A stretch of DNA of 37,108 nt from an uncultured Clostridia bacterium. Its GTDB lineage: Bacteria; Bacillota; Clostridia; TANB77; CAG-508. The position numbers and the translations under genes are program-made. The stretch spans positions 1-37,108 of the forward strand of contig CALXJW010000003.1 in NCBI GenBank assembly GCA_944388725.1. Reading direction: 5' to 3'. Shown here one piece after another: positions 1 to 7,156 of this stretch (its first letter is position 1; each line of letters starts with the position of its first letter). The notes under the pieces were generated by a model that saw nothing but the letters and a program-made list of their open reading frames with translations, did no database searches and had not been told where the DNA came from.

Positions 1-454
1 CTTCTGGTATATCATGAAAACATATAGCTATGGCTAAAGAATAACCTAATTTAATAGATGCATCAAATCCAGATCCTATTGCTAAACCTTCTGGAATATT
101 ATGTATTGCTAAACCTATACTAACTATAATTCCTGTTTTTAATAAACTAATTTCTTTTTCTTGTTTTTTTACTTTTTTACTAATTTTATTGTCTACAATA
201 AAATCACAAAATATCATTATTACTATACCTAACAATATTCCAATTATACTTTGTGATAATTTACTTATTTCTAAAGCTTCTGGTATTAAATCAAAACATA
301 TAACTGCCATCATTAACCCTGCTGCAAAAGATAGTATAAAGCTTAAAAACTTATTAGATTTACTTTTTATTGTACAGCCTATAATTCCACCAATAGTTGT
401 TCCTATTGTACCAAAAAACAATCCTAATGTTGTTGTACTTAATATTTCTTGCAT
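1..454 (-). CDS. ZIP family metal transporter (3' end cut by window edge)
   Basis: Membrane permease of the ZIP family, expected to carry divalent metals such as zinc or iron into the cytoplasm. The visible 151 residues begin MQEILSTTTLG. They contain several hydrophobic segments, a His/Lys-rich charged stretch near residues 85-100 between helices, and the two ZIP signature motifs HNIPEG and HDIPE that form the metal site in helices 4 and 5. The last helices lie outside the window. The ATG start is supported by AAAGGAG about 8 bases upstream. The gene lies downstream of prfA on the same strand, and its ribosome binding site is inside the hairpin at 457-509. ZupT and the Gram-positive ZIP group are both possible, so no symbol is given. 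Confidence 0.88.
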   Translation of the reverse strand, partial: MQEILSTTTLGLFFGTIGTTIGGIIGCTIKSKSNKFLSFILSFAAGLMMAVICFDLIPEALEISKLSQSIIGILLGIVIMIFCDFIVDNKISKKVKKQEKEISLLKTGIIVSIGLAIHNIPEGLAIGSGFDASIKLGYSLAIAICFHDIPE

Positions 455-456
455 AT

Positions 457-509
457 AAAAAACTCCTTTAAAACATATTTTATATAATAATATTTTAAAA
501 GAGTTTTTT
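457..509 (-). terminator. prfA terminator hairpin that also buries the ZIP gene RBS
   Basis: Two 17-base arms (457-473 and 493-509) pair fully with one G-U pair around a 19-base loop. Read on the minus strand, the 3' arm contains AAAGGAG followed by six T, and the ZIP ATG follows at once. The structure therefore looks like an intrinsic terminator for prfA, and it also sequesters the Shine-Dalgarno sequence of the next gene. The pairing is seen directly; a regulatory role is inference. Confidence 0.75.
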
Positions 510-517
510 TATTACTT

Positions 518-1579
518 TTATTCTTCTTCTCCTTTTAATTTTTCAGCTCTATCTGCCGCTATTAAATTATCAATCATTTCATCTAAATCTCCATTCAAGA
601 AATTTTCCATTTGAAATATACTCATTCCAATTCTGTGATCTGTTATTCTACCTTGAGGATAATTATATGTACGTATCTTTTCACTTCTATCTCCACTACC
701 AACTTGTGTTTTTCTTGCATTTGCTATCTCTGAATCTTGTTTTTCTTTTTCTATATTATATAGTCTTGATCTTAACATTTTCATAGCATATTCTCTATTT
801 TGTAATTGTGAACGTTCTGTTTGGCATTCTACAACAATTCCTGTTGGTTCATGTATAAGTCTTACGGCTGATGAGGTTTTATTAATATGTTGACCACCAG
901 CCCCAGAAGCTCTAAATACTTCCATTTTTATATCAGCTGGATTTATTTCTATTTCTACATCTTCTACTACTGGAAGTACTGCAACCGTAGATGTTGAAGT
1001 ATGTATCCTACCACTACTTTCTGTATCAGGTACTCTTTGTACTCTATGTACTCCACTTTCAAATTTTAATCTACTATATGCACCTTTTCCTGTAACCATA
1101 AAAGATACTTCTTTATATCCACCAAGTTCTGTTTCATTTTCATTTAATATTTCTATTTTCCAATGTTTTCTTTCTGCATACATTGAATACATTCTAAATA
1201 ATGTTCCCGCAAATAATGCTGCTTCTTCTCCCCCAGCTCCTGCACGTATTTCACATATTATATTTTTATCATCATTAGGATCTTTAGGTATTAATAACAT
1301 TTTTAGTTCTTCTTCTATTTGTGGAAGTTTTTCTTTAGCCTCATAATAGTCTATTTCCGCAAGCTCTTTTAATTCTTTATCTTGCATCATTTCTTGGGCA
1401 TCTTCCATTCTTTGTTTTTCTTTTTTGTATTCTCTATATTTTTGTACAACTTCTTCTATTGAACTATGCTCTTTAATTAATTTTTGCCATTCAGCTTGAT
1501 TAGCAATTATTTCGGGATTGCTTATATCCTTTGTTAATTCTTCATATCTTTTTTCTACTGCTTCTAATTTGTCAAACAT
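518..1579 (-). CDS. prfA: Peptide chain release factor 1
   Basis: Class I release factor that recognises UAA/UAG stop codons and triggers peptidyl-tRNA hydrolysis on the ribosome. Visible features are an N-terminal helical domain, the conserved [12 protein letters not shown] segment, the codon-recognition loop with PDT in the context [15 protein letters not shown] (the RF1 PxT type), and the catalytic [15 protein letters not shown] motif with the GGQ tripeptide. The length of 353 aa is normal for RF1. An upstream in-frame ATG at 1588 sits on the ribosome binding site (AAAGGATG). The ATG at 1579 has proper spacing and is preferred. The gene has its own promoter at 1611-1639. prmC, a frequent neighbour, is not in the window. 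Confidence 0.97.
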   Translation of the reverse strand: MFDKLEAVEKRYEELTKDISNPEIIANQAEWQKLIKEHSSIEEVVQKYREYKKEKQRMEDAQEMMQDKELKELAEIDYYEAKEKLPQIEEELKMLLIPKDPNDDKNIICEIRAGAGGEEAALFAGTLFRMYSMYAERKHWKIEILNENETELGGYKEVSFMVTGKGAYSRLKFESGVHRVQRVPDTESSGRIHTSTSTVAVLPVVEDVEIEINPADIKMEVFRASGAGGQHINKTSSAVRLIHEPTGIVVECQTERSQLQNREYAMKMLRSRLYNIEKEKQDSEIANARKTQVGSGDRSEKIRTYNYPQGRITDHRIGMSIFQMENFLNGDLDEMIDNLIAADRAEKLKGEEE

Positions 1580-1610
1580 AACTTTCATCCTTTCAATTTA
1601 AACTTTAAAT

Positions 1611-1639
1611 ATTATACTATATATTGGTATTTTTTTCAA
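1611..1639 (-). promoter_or_regulatory. Sigma-A type promoter of prfA
   Basis: On the minus strand, TTGAAA (1634-1639) is separated by 17 bases from a perfect TATAAT (1611-1616), about 30 bases before the prfA start. The left end of the 1649-3891 element lies only 9 bases upstream of the -35 box. Confidence 0.75.
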
Positions 1640-1648
1640 GGGGAATTT

Positions 1649-1850
1649 GGGAACGGTTCATGATAAAAACATGATTTTTTTAATATTAATCGAACAATAT
1701 ACTAATACTAAAGTAATTGCTGGATTATATCTTAAGAATTTTCCACTTTTTTAGCTAATATATTAAATATTATTTCTATTTCTTTTGGAGCATTTAATCC
1801 TATTTAAAATCTTATTTTTTCAAGCTAGATTTATATTTTTCTTTTATTAG
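1649..1850 (-). repeat. Left inverted repeat arm
   Basis: This is the inverse copy of the arm at 3655-3891. Identity is strongest at 1703-1818, with mismatches only at 1720, 1744, 1745 and 1772, and fades inward toward 1850. The outer end is GGGAACGGTTC. On the minus strand it carries a short open frame ending NILAKKVENS and a stop. The arm fills the gap between the prfA promoter and the surface protein gene; no other gene is seen here. Confidence 0.8.
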
Positions 1851-1882
1851 GTTAAGTGTATTTAGTGCAAATTTTTTGATAA

Positions 1883-1930
1883 ATATTGACTTTTTTTTAT
1901 ATTTTTGATTAAATATTATTGTATGATAAA
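1883..1930 (+). promoter_or_regulatory. Candidate promoter of the surface protein gene
   Basis: TATGATAAAAT at about 1922-1932 resembles an extended -10 region and lies about 30 bases before the ATG at 1960. An upstream TTGACT near 1886 is too far away for an ideal 17-base spacer, so the -35 assignment is uncertain. A similar TATGATAAAAT precedes the glycosyltransferase gene at 14221. Confidence 0.4.
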
Positions 1931-1959
1931 ATATAAAATAATAAACAAGGAGAAAACAA

Positions 1960-3561
1960 ATGAAAAAGAAAATAATAGGCATTATAATCGTAATGCTAAT
2001 AATATTTATGTGCAATATGTCAAGTATTTATGCATATAATGAAAATTATAAAGTAAGTGATGATAAAAATCGATATGATGCTATTGCTTATACAAGTAAT
2101 GGTGGTTATGTAGTAGTAGGGAATGCAAGCGATAGAAAATCAGCATATATATCGGTGTATAATTCTGATGGAAAAAAGATAAAAGAAAAAGCATACGGTG
2201 GACAATTTGATTACTTTTATTCAGTTATACAAACAAATGATAATAATTACATTGCAGTAGGACAAAAAAGTTCACGTTATTCTGATGCACTAATTGTGAA
2301 GTTTGATTCGGATTTAAATGTTATTTGGGAAAATAAATATACTAGTTCTAAATATGCAATATTTAACTCAGTTATTGAAACATCGGACGGAAATCTTGTT
2401 GCAGTAGGAACAGCAGATCAAATTAATGGTAATATTGCACCTGCAAAAGGATTAATAGTAAAATATGATAAAAATGGAAATCAATTATGGGCAAATACAA
2501 TTGGTGGCACATCATATGATGTGTTTAGTTCTGTAGTTGAAACTTCAGATAATTGCTATGCCGTAGTAGGAACATTTAAATCGAAAGATTTAGAAAATCT
2601 TGAAATAAAAGATGAAGCAGATGCTGTTATTTTCAAATATAATAATGATGGTGAACTATTATGGAAAAAAACATATGGTGGTAATAGTTATGATGAATTT
2701 AATTCTATAATAAAAACTTCCGATGGTGGATATATTGCTGTTGGTAGTACTGCTTCAAATAATATTGAAGATATTACAGATAGTGCACAATGGAAATGTT
2801 TAATTGTTAAATATGATAAAAATTTTAATTTGTTATGGAATAGAGGGTACGGCTCTGGACATCAATCAGGATTTTTAGATGTTGTAGAATTACAAAATAA
2901 TGACATTATTGCAGTGGGTGAAACATATAGTATTGCTCCAATTCAACATGGAATCATAATACAATATGATTCTAATGGAAATACAATTTCTACTGAAAGT
3001 ACTTCACCAGAAGATAATGTGCAATATAGTTCTATTACTACAGGTGATAATAATTTTATAATTATAGAGACTAATCTTACGACTAACACGAGTAAAGTAA
3101 TAAAATACAGCTATGATATAGAAAATAACGAAGAAATCGCAATTGAAAATATAAGTTTAAATAAAACAGAATTAAATATAACAGAAGGAGATAGTTATAA
3201 TTTAATTGCTACAATTACACCTTCTGAAGCAACAAATAGAACTTTAACTTGGTCAAGCAATAATGAAAATGTCGCTAAAGTTGAAGATGGAAAAGTAACA
3301 GGACTTTCAGAAGGCACAGCAATTATTACTGTTACAACAAAAGATGGGAATTATTCCACAAGCTGTAGAGTAACTGTTTCAAAAAAATTAGATACATCAG
3401 ATGATGTGAAAGGAGATACAGATAAAAAAGACACAACAATATCAACTGAAAAATTGCCACAAACAGGTGTTAGTATAGCACTAAAAATTAGTATTTTTAG
3501 TGTGATAATAATAGCATTATTATGTTATAAAAAATATTATAATTATAGAGATATAAAATAG
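1960..3561 (+). CDS. LPXTG-anchored surface protein with beta-propeller repeats and a Big_2 domain
   Basis: Secreted, wall-anchored protein of unknown ligand. A signal peptide (Lys-rich start, hydrophobic core, SSIYA cleavage region) covers residues 1-25. Residues about 39-375 hold seven repeats of roughly 45-60 residues with the pattern S-V/I-I-x-T-x-D-G/N-x-Y-x-A-V-G followed by I-V-K-Y-D-x-N-G-N-x-L-W. This fits a seven-bladed propeller related to delta-60/PQQ-like repeats. Residues about 388-470 match a bacterial Ig-like (Big_2) domain (LTWSSNNENVAKVEDGKVTG). The C-terminus is a sortase signal: LPQTG at 499-503, a hydrophobic helix, then KKYYNYR. The RBS AAGGAG precedes the ATG. It is the only gene of the inverted-repeat element, which suggests transferred or exchangeable cargo. 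A role in adhesion or glycan binding is inference. Confidence 0.9.
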   Translation: MKKKIIGIIIVMLIIFMCNMSSIYAYNENYKVSDDKNRYDAIAYTSNGGYVVVGNASDRKSAYISVYNSDGKKIKEKAYGGQFDYFYSVIQTNDNNYIAVGQKSSRYSDALIVKFDSDLNVIWENKYTSSKYAIFNSVIETSDGNLVAVGTADQINGNIAPAKGLIVKYDKNGNQLWANTIGGTSYDVFSSVVETSDNCYAVVGTFKSKDLENLEIKDEADAVIFKYNNDGELLWKKTYGGNSYDEFNSIIKTSDGGYIAVGSTASNNIEDITDSAQWKCLIVKYDKNFNLLWNRGYGSGHQSGFLDVVELQNNDIIAVGETYSIAPIQHGIIIQYDSNGNTISTESTSPEDNVQYSSITTGDNNFIIIETNLTTNTSKVIKYSYDIENNEEIAIENISLNKTELNITEGDSYNLIATITPSEATNRTLTWSSNNENVAKVEDGKVTGLSEGTAIITVTTKDGNYSTSCRVTVSKKLDTSDDVKGDTDKKDTTISTEKLPQTGVSIALKISIFSVIIIALLCYKKYYNYRDIK

Positions 3562-3588
3562 GAGAAGGACATGAAGTCTTTCTTCTAT
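3558..3588 (+). terminator. Terminator of the surface protein gene
   Basis: Arms 3558-3570 and 3576-3588 pair over 13 bases with two G-U pairs around a 5-base loop. The structure overlaps the stop codon and is followed by a T-rich stretch. Confidence 0.55.
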
Positions 3589-3654
3589 TTATATGTTCGG
3601 TTCCTAATAAAATAATTTAAAAGGTGCATAATTAAAATTTATGATATAATGTTA

Positions 3655-3891
3655 GGCTAATCAAAATTTAATTATAGATGTATCTTGAAGAAAATAAGAT
3701 TTTAAATAGGATTAAATGCTCCAAAAGAAATAGAAAGAATATTTAATATATTAGCTAAAAAAGACGAAAATTCTTAAGATATAATCCAACAATTACTTTA
3801 GTATTATATATTGGTTGATTAGTATTAAATAATCATGTTTTTATCACAAGTAACGGTTCCTCTTTTGTATATAAAAAAGAGAACCGTTCTC
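3655..3891 (+). repeat. Right inverted repeat arm
   Basis: This is the inverse copy of the left arm. The core at 3691-3806 is nearly identical to 1818-1703. The outer end differs from the left arm by an extra hairpin. AACGGTTC at 3852-3859 pairs with GAACCGTT at 3881-3888 through an A/T-rich stem, giving a palindromic terminus. It contains a short frame ending NILAKKDENS and a stop at about 3777. The gap between the surface gene and yhaN holds only the terminator above, this arm and a GTTCGGTTCC motif near 3595. Confidence 0.8.
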
Positions 3892-3903
3892 GAATTTAAC
3901 ATT

Positions 3904-5856
3904 TTATATTTTTATAAGATTAAATTTAATTTTTTCTTTATTTAGAATTTCTTCTTCCCTTTGGGTACAAGTTAATATGATTATTTGTCTATCATCATAT
4001 TCTGAACTTAGATATTTTAAAATATTTTCTAATCTATTAGTATCAAAATAAGCAAAAGCTTCGTCTAAAATTATAGGAACTTTTTCGTTCGATATTTCAT
4101 CTAACATTGCCAATCTTAAAGATAAATATAATTGATCTATTGTTCCTATACTTAATCTCTCTGCCGATACATAATTTCCATCATTTAATTCTACTGTTAA
4201 ACCTTTTTCATCGTTAAAAAATAAATTATTGTATTTTCCATTTGTAATCTTAGAGATATTTTGTGATAATTTTTTTGTAAAAATAGGACTAACATTATTT
4301 TTCATTTTTTCATAAGCTCTTTCTAATAATTTCTTTGTAAGTTCAATACTATTATTCATTTTTTGTAGATTTTCATATTGTTCTTTTAATGAAATTAATT
4401 CTTCTTCTATTTTAGCTAAATCTTCTAATTGAGGTTCAATATTTTCTTTTCTTAAATCTAATTTGTTTATTTCAATTTTATCATTATTTATTTTATTTTC
4501 TATAAAATAAATTTCATCTTCTATTTTATTCAAATTAAATGAATAATTTATTTCATTTTTTTCAATTTTATTTGAATATTTATTTATTAATTTTTCTCTT
4601 TCTAAATTATTTTCAAAATCATTTTTTATTTTTATTTTATTTATTTCATTTAAAATTTCCTGAGAATTTTTTTCTATTATTTTTTCTTCGTTTTCCAAAT
4701 TATTTTTTTCTAAATTTATCTTTTCTTTTTCAATATTATAATTTTTTTCAATGTTTTTTATTTTTTTATTTAATTTATTTTTCAAAAATATTGAACAAAT
4801 TAAAAACATTGGTACTGTAAGAAGAAAAATATATTTAATTAATTTACTTTCTGTTGTTTTTGGAATAAATATTAGCCACAAAATATTAAGTAATAAAATT
4901 ATTGTTCCTATTATTTTTATTTTTTTGTTTAATTTATTTTTTTCATTTTTATTATCAAATTTATTTTTAAAATTGTTTTTTTCATTAATTTTTTCTTCAA
5001 CTGTTTTAATTTTATTTTTTATTTCAGTTATTTTATTTTTATTTTCTTCAATTATTTTTTCTTTTATTTTTATTTTTTCGTTTTCCAAATTATTTTTTTC
5101 TTTTATTTTTTTTATTTCTTTTAATAATTCATTTTTTGTTTTATTTTTTTCCAAATTATTTTTTATTTCATTTTTATTGTTTTCAATTTCGTATTTTAAT
5201 TTATCATATTTTTTTAATTCGATAATTTTTTCTTCATTTTTTTCTATATTTTTTCTAATTATATTTATTGGTTTTTCCCTACTTCTTTCTGTTCCAATTT
5301 CATCCAATTGTTTTTTATTAAGTTTCTCCATTGCTTTTTTATACGAAATACTATCCTCGCCTGTCCCTAAGAGATTAGATATTTTTTGTATAAGGAGATT
5401 TTGCGTATCTCTTCCAATTTTTACCTCTTGTTGCATGGCAATTGATGTTGCTAAAAACATTTCTTCTGTTATCTGTGTTTGCTCATAAAAAAATTCACTT
5501 CCCTTATTTTTATCAATATTAAATTCTTTTGTTATTTCTTCCCCATTTTGATTAAATATTTTTGGATTTTTTTTATTAAATTGTCTAAATATTTCATATT
5601 TATTTTTATTATCTAATTCATATATTAATTTCCCTGAAAATTCTTCACTTTCCCATGGTTTATATTTTTCAAAATCAGATATATCTCTTCCTTTTTTATT
5701 TTTTGATGTTCCATATAATATATTTAATATGAATTTTAACAATGTCGATTTTCCACTTTCATTTTCTCCATAAATTATATTTATATTATTTGTTAAATTT
5801 ATTTCTTTATTTTTTAGCTTCCCATATGCATTTACTTTAATTGAGTTAATTTTCAA
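3904..5856 (-). CDS. yhaN: YhaN-like SMC/Rad50-type ATPase with membrane hairpin
   Basis: Partner of YhaO in a SbcCD/Mre11-Rad50-like complex, probably acting on DNA ends. Near the N-terminus is Walker A (YGENESGKSTLL). A long coiled coil, extremely rich in Lys, Glu, Asn and Ile, follows from about residue 170 to 520. Near the C-terminus are the signature-like RLSIGTIDQLYLSLRLAML and Walker B IILDEAFAYFDTNR. In place of a Rad50 CxxC zinc hook, the middle of the coil holds two adjacent hydrophobic helices (about residues 315-360), which suggests membrane attachment. The first in-frame GTG (5865) abuts AAGGAG, so the TTG at 5856, eight bases after the SD, is preferred. It starts 5 bases past the end of yhaO, so the two are translationally close. 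Confidence 0.85.
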   Translation of the reverse strand: MKINSIKVNAYGKLKNKEINLTNNINIIYGENESGKSTLLKFILNILYGTSKNKKGRDISDFEKYKPWESEEFSGKLIYELDNKNKYEIFRQFNKKNPKIFNQNGEEITKEFNIDKNKGSEFFYEQTQITEEMFLATSIAMQQEVKIGRDTQNLLIQKISNLLGTGEDSISYKKAMEKLNKKQLDEIGTERSREKPINIIRKNIEKNEEKIIELKKYDKLKYEIENNKNEIKNNLEKNKTKNELLKEIKKIKEKNNLENEKIKIKEKIIEENKNKITEIKNKIKTVEEKINEKNNFKNKFDNKNEKNKLNKKIKIIGTIILLLNILWLIFIPKTTESKLIKYIFLLTVPMFLICSIFLKNKLNKKIKNIEKNYNIEKEKINLEKNNLENEEKIIEKNSQEILNEINKIKIKNDFENNLEREKLINKYSNKIEKNEINYSFNLNKIEDEIYFIENKINNDKIEINKLDLRKENIEPQLEDLAKIEEELISLKEQYENLQKMNNSIELTKKLLERAYEKMKNNVSPIFTKKLSQNISKITNGKYNNLFFNDEKGLTVELNDGNYVSAERLSIGTIDQLYLSLRLAMLDEISNEKVPIILDEAFAYFDTNRLENILKYLSSEYDDRQIIILTCTQREEEILNKEKIKFNLIKI

Positions 5857-5861
5857 AAATA

Positions 5862-6938
5862 TCACTCCTTATCTAATATTTCCATGCCAATTTCTAATGC
5901 TTTTTCTATTGTTTGTTCATCATAATTTAGTTTTTTCATTTCTTCTATTACTTCTTTTACAAATAATCCTTTTAATGTATTTTCTTTTGAAATTTTTTCT
6001 ACATCATAATTTGGTTTTGTTTGGTCTTTTATTTTTATTATTTTTTGGTTTAGTTCATATTTATATAAATCATAAATATTTATTTCAAAATTTCTTTTTC
6101 CAGATAAAATTATTTTATATAATTTATTTTCTGCTAATTCTATTTCATTTATTTTTTCTATTAGTTGTTCCACAGAATTTATTTCTGTACATTTTAATTC
6201 TGCTTCTACAAATTTTGTTTCATCTAATTCAATAAATTCTAATTCATTTTTATCTTTTTTTATTTCTCCTGTTATCATTCCGTGTTTACCAAGTTCATCA
6301 AATCCTAAAGATATAGTAGAACCTGGATATATTATTTTTCCATTTGGTATAAAATTATTTTTATGTATATGCCCTAGTGCAACATAGTCAAACCCTATTT
6401 TTTGTAATTGAGCACTACTTATTGGATTATAATCTTTTAAATCTGTTAAACAAGCATCTAATGTACCATGTACTAGAAATATATTTATTTTTTCTTTATT
6501 TTCTATTTTTATTTCTTCGAGATTCATTTTTGAGCAATAAAAATCATCAAATCCAAATCCATATATATTTACTTCTTCCAACTCCACTTTATCTATTTTA
6601 GATTTAAATATATAAACATTTTTATTCCAATTATAATTACAGTAATATGAATTTTTTAAATATGGATCATGATTTCCTGGTGATATAAATATTTTTGTAT
6701 TCTCTATCTCTTTAAATAAATTATTTATATATTCTATTGTAGATTGTCTTATGTATTGTTGATCGTATAAATCTCCTGATATAAACAAAAATTCTATATC
6801 ATTTTCTTTTATATAATTAATTACTTTTTTAAATATTTTTCTTTGTTCTAATCTTCTTTTTTCTCCTAAATTTCCTTTATCTGATAGTGTAGTAAATGGT
6901 GTATCAAAATGTATATCTGCTATATGTACAAATTTCAT
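5862..6938 (-). CDS. yhaO: YhaO-like metallophosphoesterase (SbcD/Mre11 family)
   Basis: Calcineurin-like phosphoesterase expected to be the nuclease subunit paired with YhaN. The metal-binding motifs of the family are visible in order: HIADIHFDTPF near the N-terminus, ISGDLYDQQY, SPGNHDPY, LVHGT and ALGHIHKNN. These supply the Asp, His and Asn ligands of the two-metal site. The length of 358 aa is close to known YhaO/SbcD proteins. The ATG is preceded by GGGAG. Its last codons carry the ribosome binding site of yhaN, which indicates one transcript. A promoter candidate lies at 6995-7023. Confidence 0.92.
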   Translation of the reverse strand: MKFVHIADIHFDTPFTTLSDKGNLGEKRRLEQRKIFKKVINYIKENDIEFLFISGDLYDQQYIRQSTIEYINNLFKEIENTKIFISPGNHDPYLKNSYYCNYNWNKNVYIFKSKIDKVELEEVNIYGFGFDDFYCSKMNLEEIKIENKEKINIFLVHGTLDACLTDLKDYNPISSAQLQKIGFDYVALGHIHKNNFIPNGKIIYPGSTISLGFDELGKHGMITGEIKKDKNELEFIELDETKFVEAELKCTEINSVEQLIEKINEIELAENKLYKIILSGKRNFEINIYDLYKYELNQKIIKIKDQTKPNYDVEKISKENTLKGLFVKEVIEEMKKLNYDEQTIEKALEIGMEILDKE

Positions 6939-6994
6939 TTTTTTCTCCCTCTCTTATATATATTATAAATATTTATAATATTCTTTGTTTGTAT

Positions 6995-7023
6995 ATTCTA
7001 TAATATATTTATATTTTTTTCAA
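6995..7023 (-). promoter_or_regulatory. Candidate promoter of yhaO-yhaN
   Basis: On the minus strand, TTGAAA (7018-7023) is followed after 17 bases by TAGAAT (6995-7000). It sits about 57 bases before the yhaO start. Confidence 0.5.
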
Positions 7024-7098
7024 GTTTTTAGCGAATATTTTTTCGCTTTTAGAATTATTTAATTAATTATTAAATTTACAATAAAATATTTTTAAAAA

Positions 7099-7126
7099 AA
7101 GAAAACACTTAAATTAGTGTTTTCTT
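7099..7126 (-). terminator. Terminator of the virD4-like operon
   Basis: Perfect 11-base arms (7099-7109 and 7116-7126) enclose a 6-base loop. On the minus strand the stem is followed by seven T. It lies just downstream of the stop codon at 7157. Confidence 0.85.
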
Positions 7127-7156
7127 ACTTTGTTTTAACTTTTAAAGATATACTTT

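Larger units (their letters stand above)
1649..3891. mobile_element. Candidate 2.24-kb element: inverted repeats flanking one surface protein gene
   Basis: The outer ends are GGGAACGGTTC (1649-1659) and its near-exact inverse GAACCGTTCTC (3881-3891), matching at 10 of 11 positions. Immediately outside them is GAATTT on both sides (1643-1648 and 3892-3897), which reads as a 6-bp target duplication. Inside each end lies a long inverted repeat; 1703-1818 and 3691-3806 match at 112 of 116 positions when aligned by hand. The only intact gene inside is the LPXTG protein at 1960-3561. No transposase or recombinase gene is present, so the unit would be non-autonomous, or the remains of a composite or foldback element. 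Mobility is inferred from structure only. Confidence 0.6.

Noticed and set aside
189-458. 89-aa plus-strand open frame
   Set aside because: Lies antisense to the ZIP transporter, which has clear motifs and an RBS.
1812-2015. 67-aa minus-strand frame covering the start of the surface protein gene
   Set aside because: No RBS; it is antisense to a good signal peptide and the promoter region, and partly made of the repeat arm.
4751-5488. 245-aa plus-strand open frame, hydrophobic
   Set aside because: It is antisense to the yhaN coiled coil; the Phe/Leu/Ile-rich product is what Lys/Glu/Asn codons give when read backwards, and no RBS is seen.
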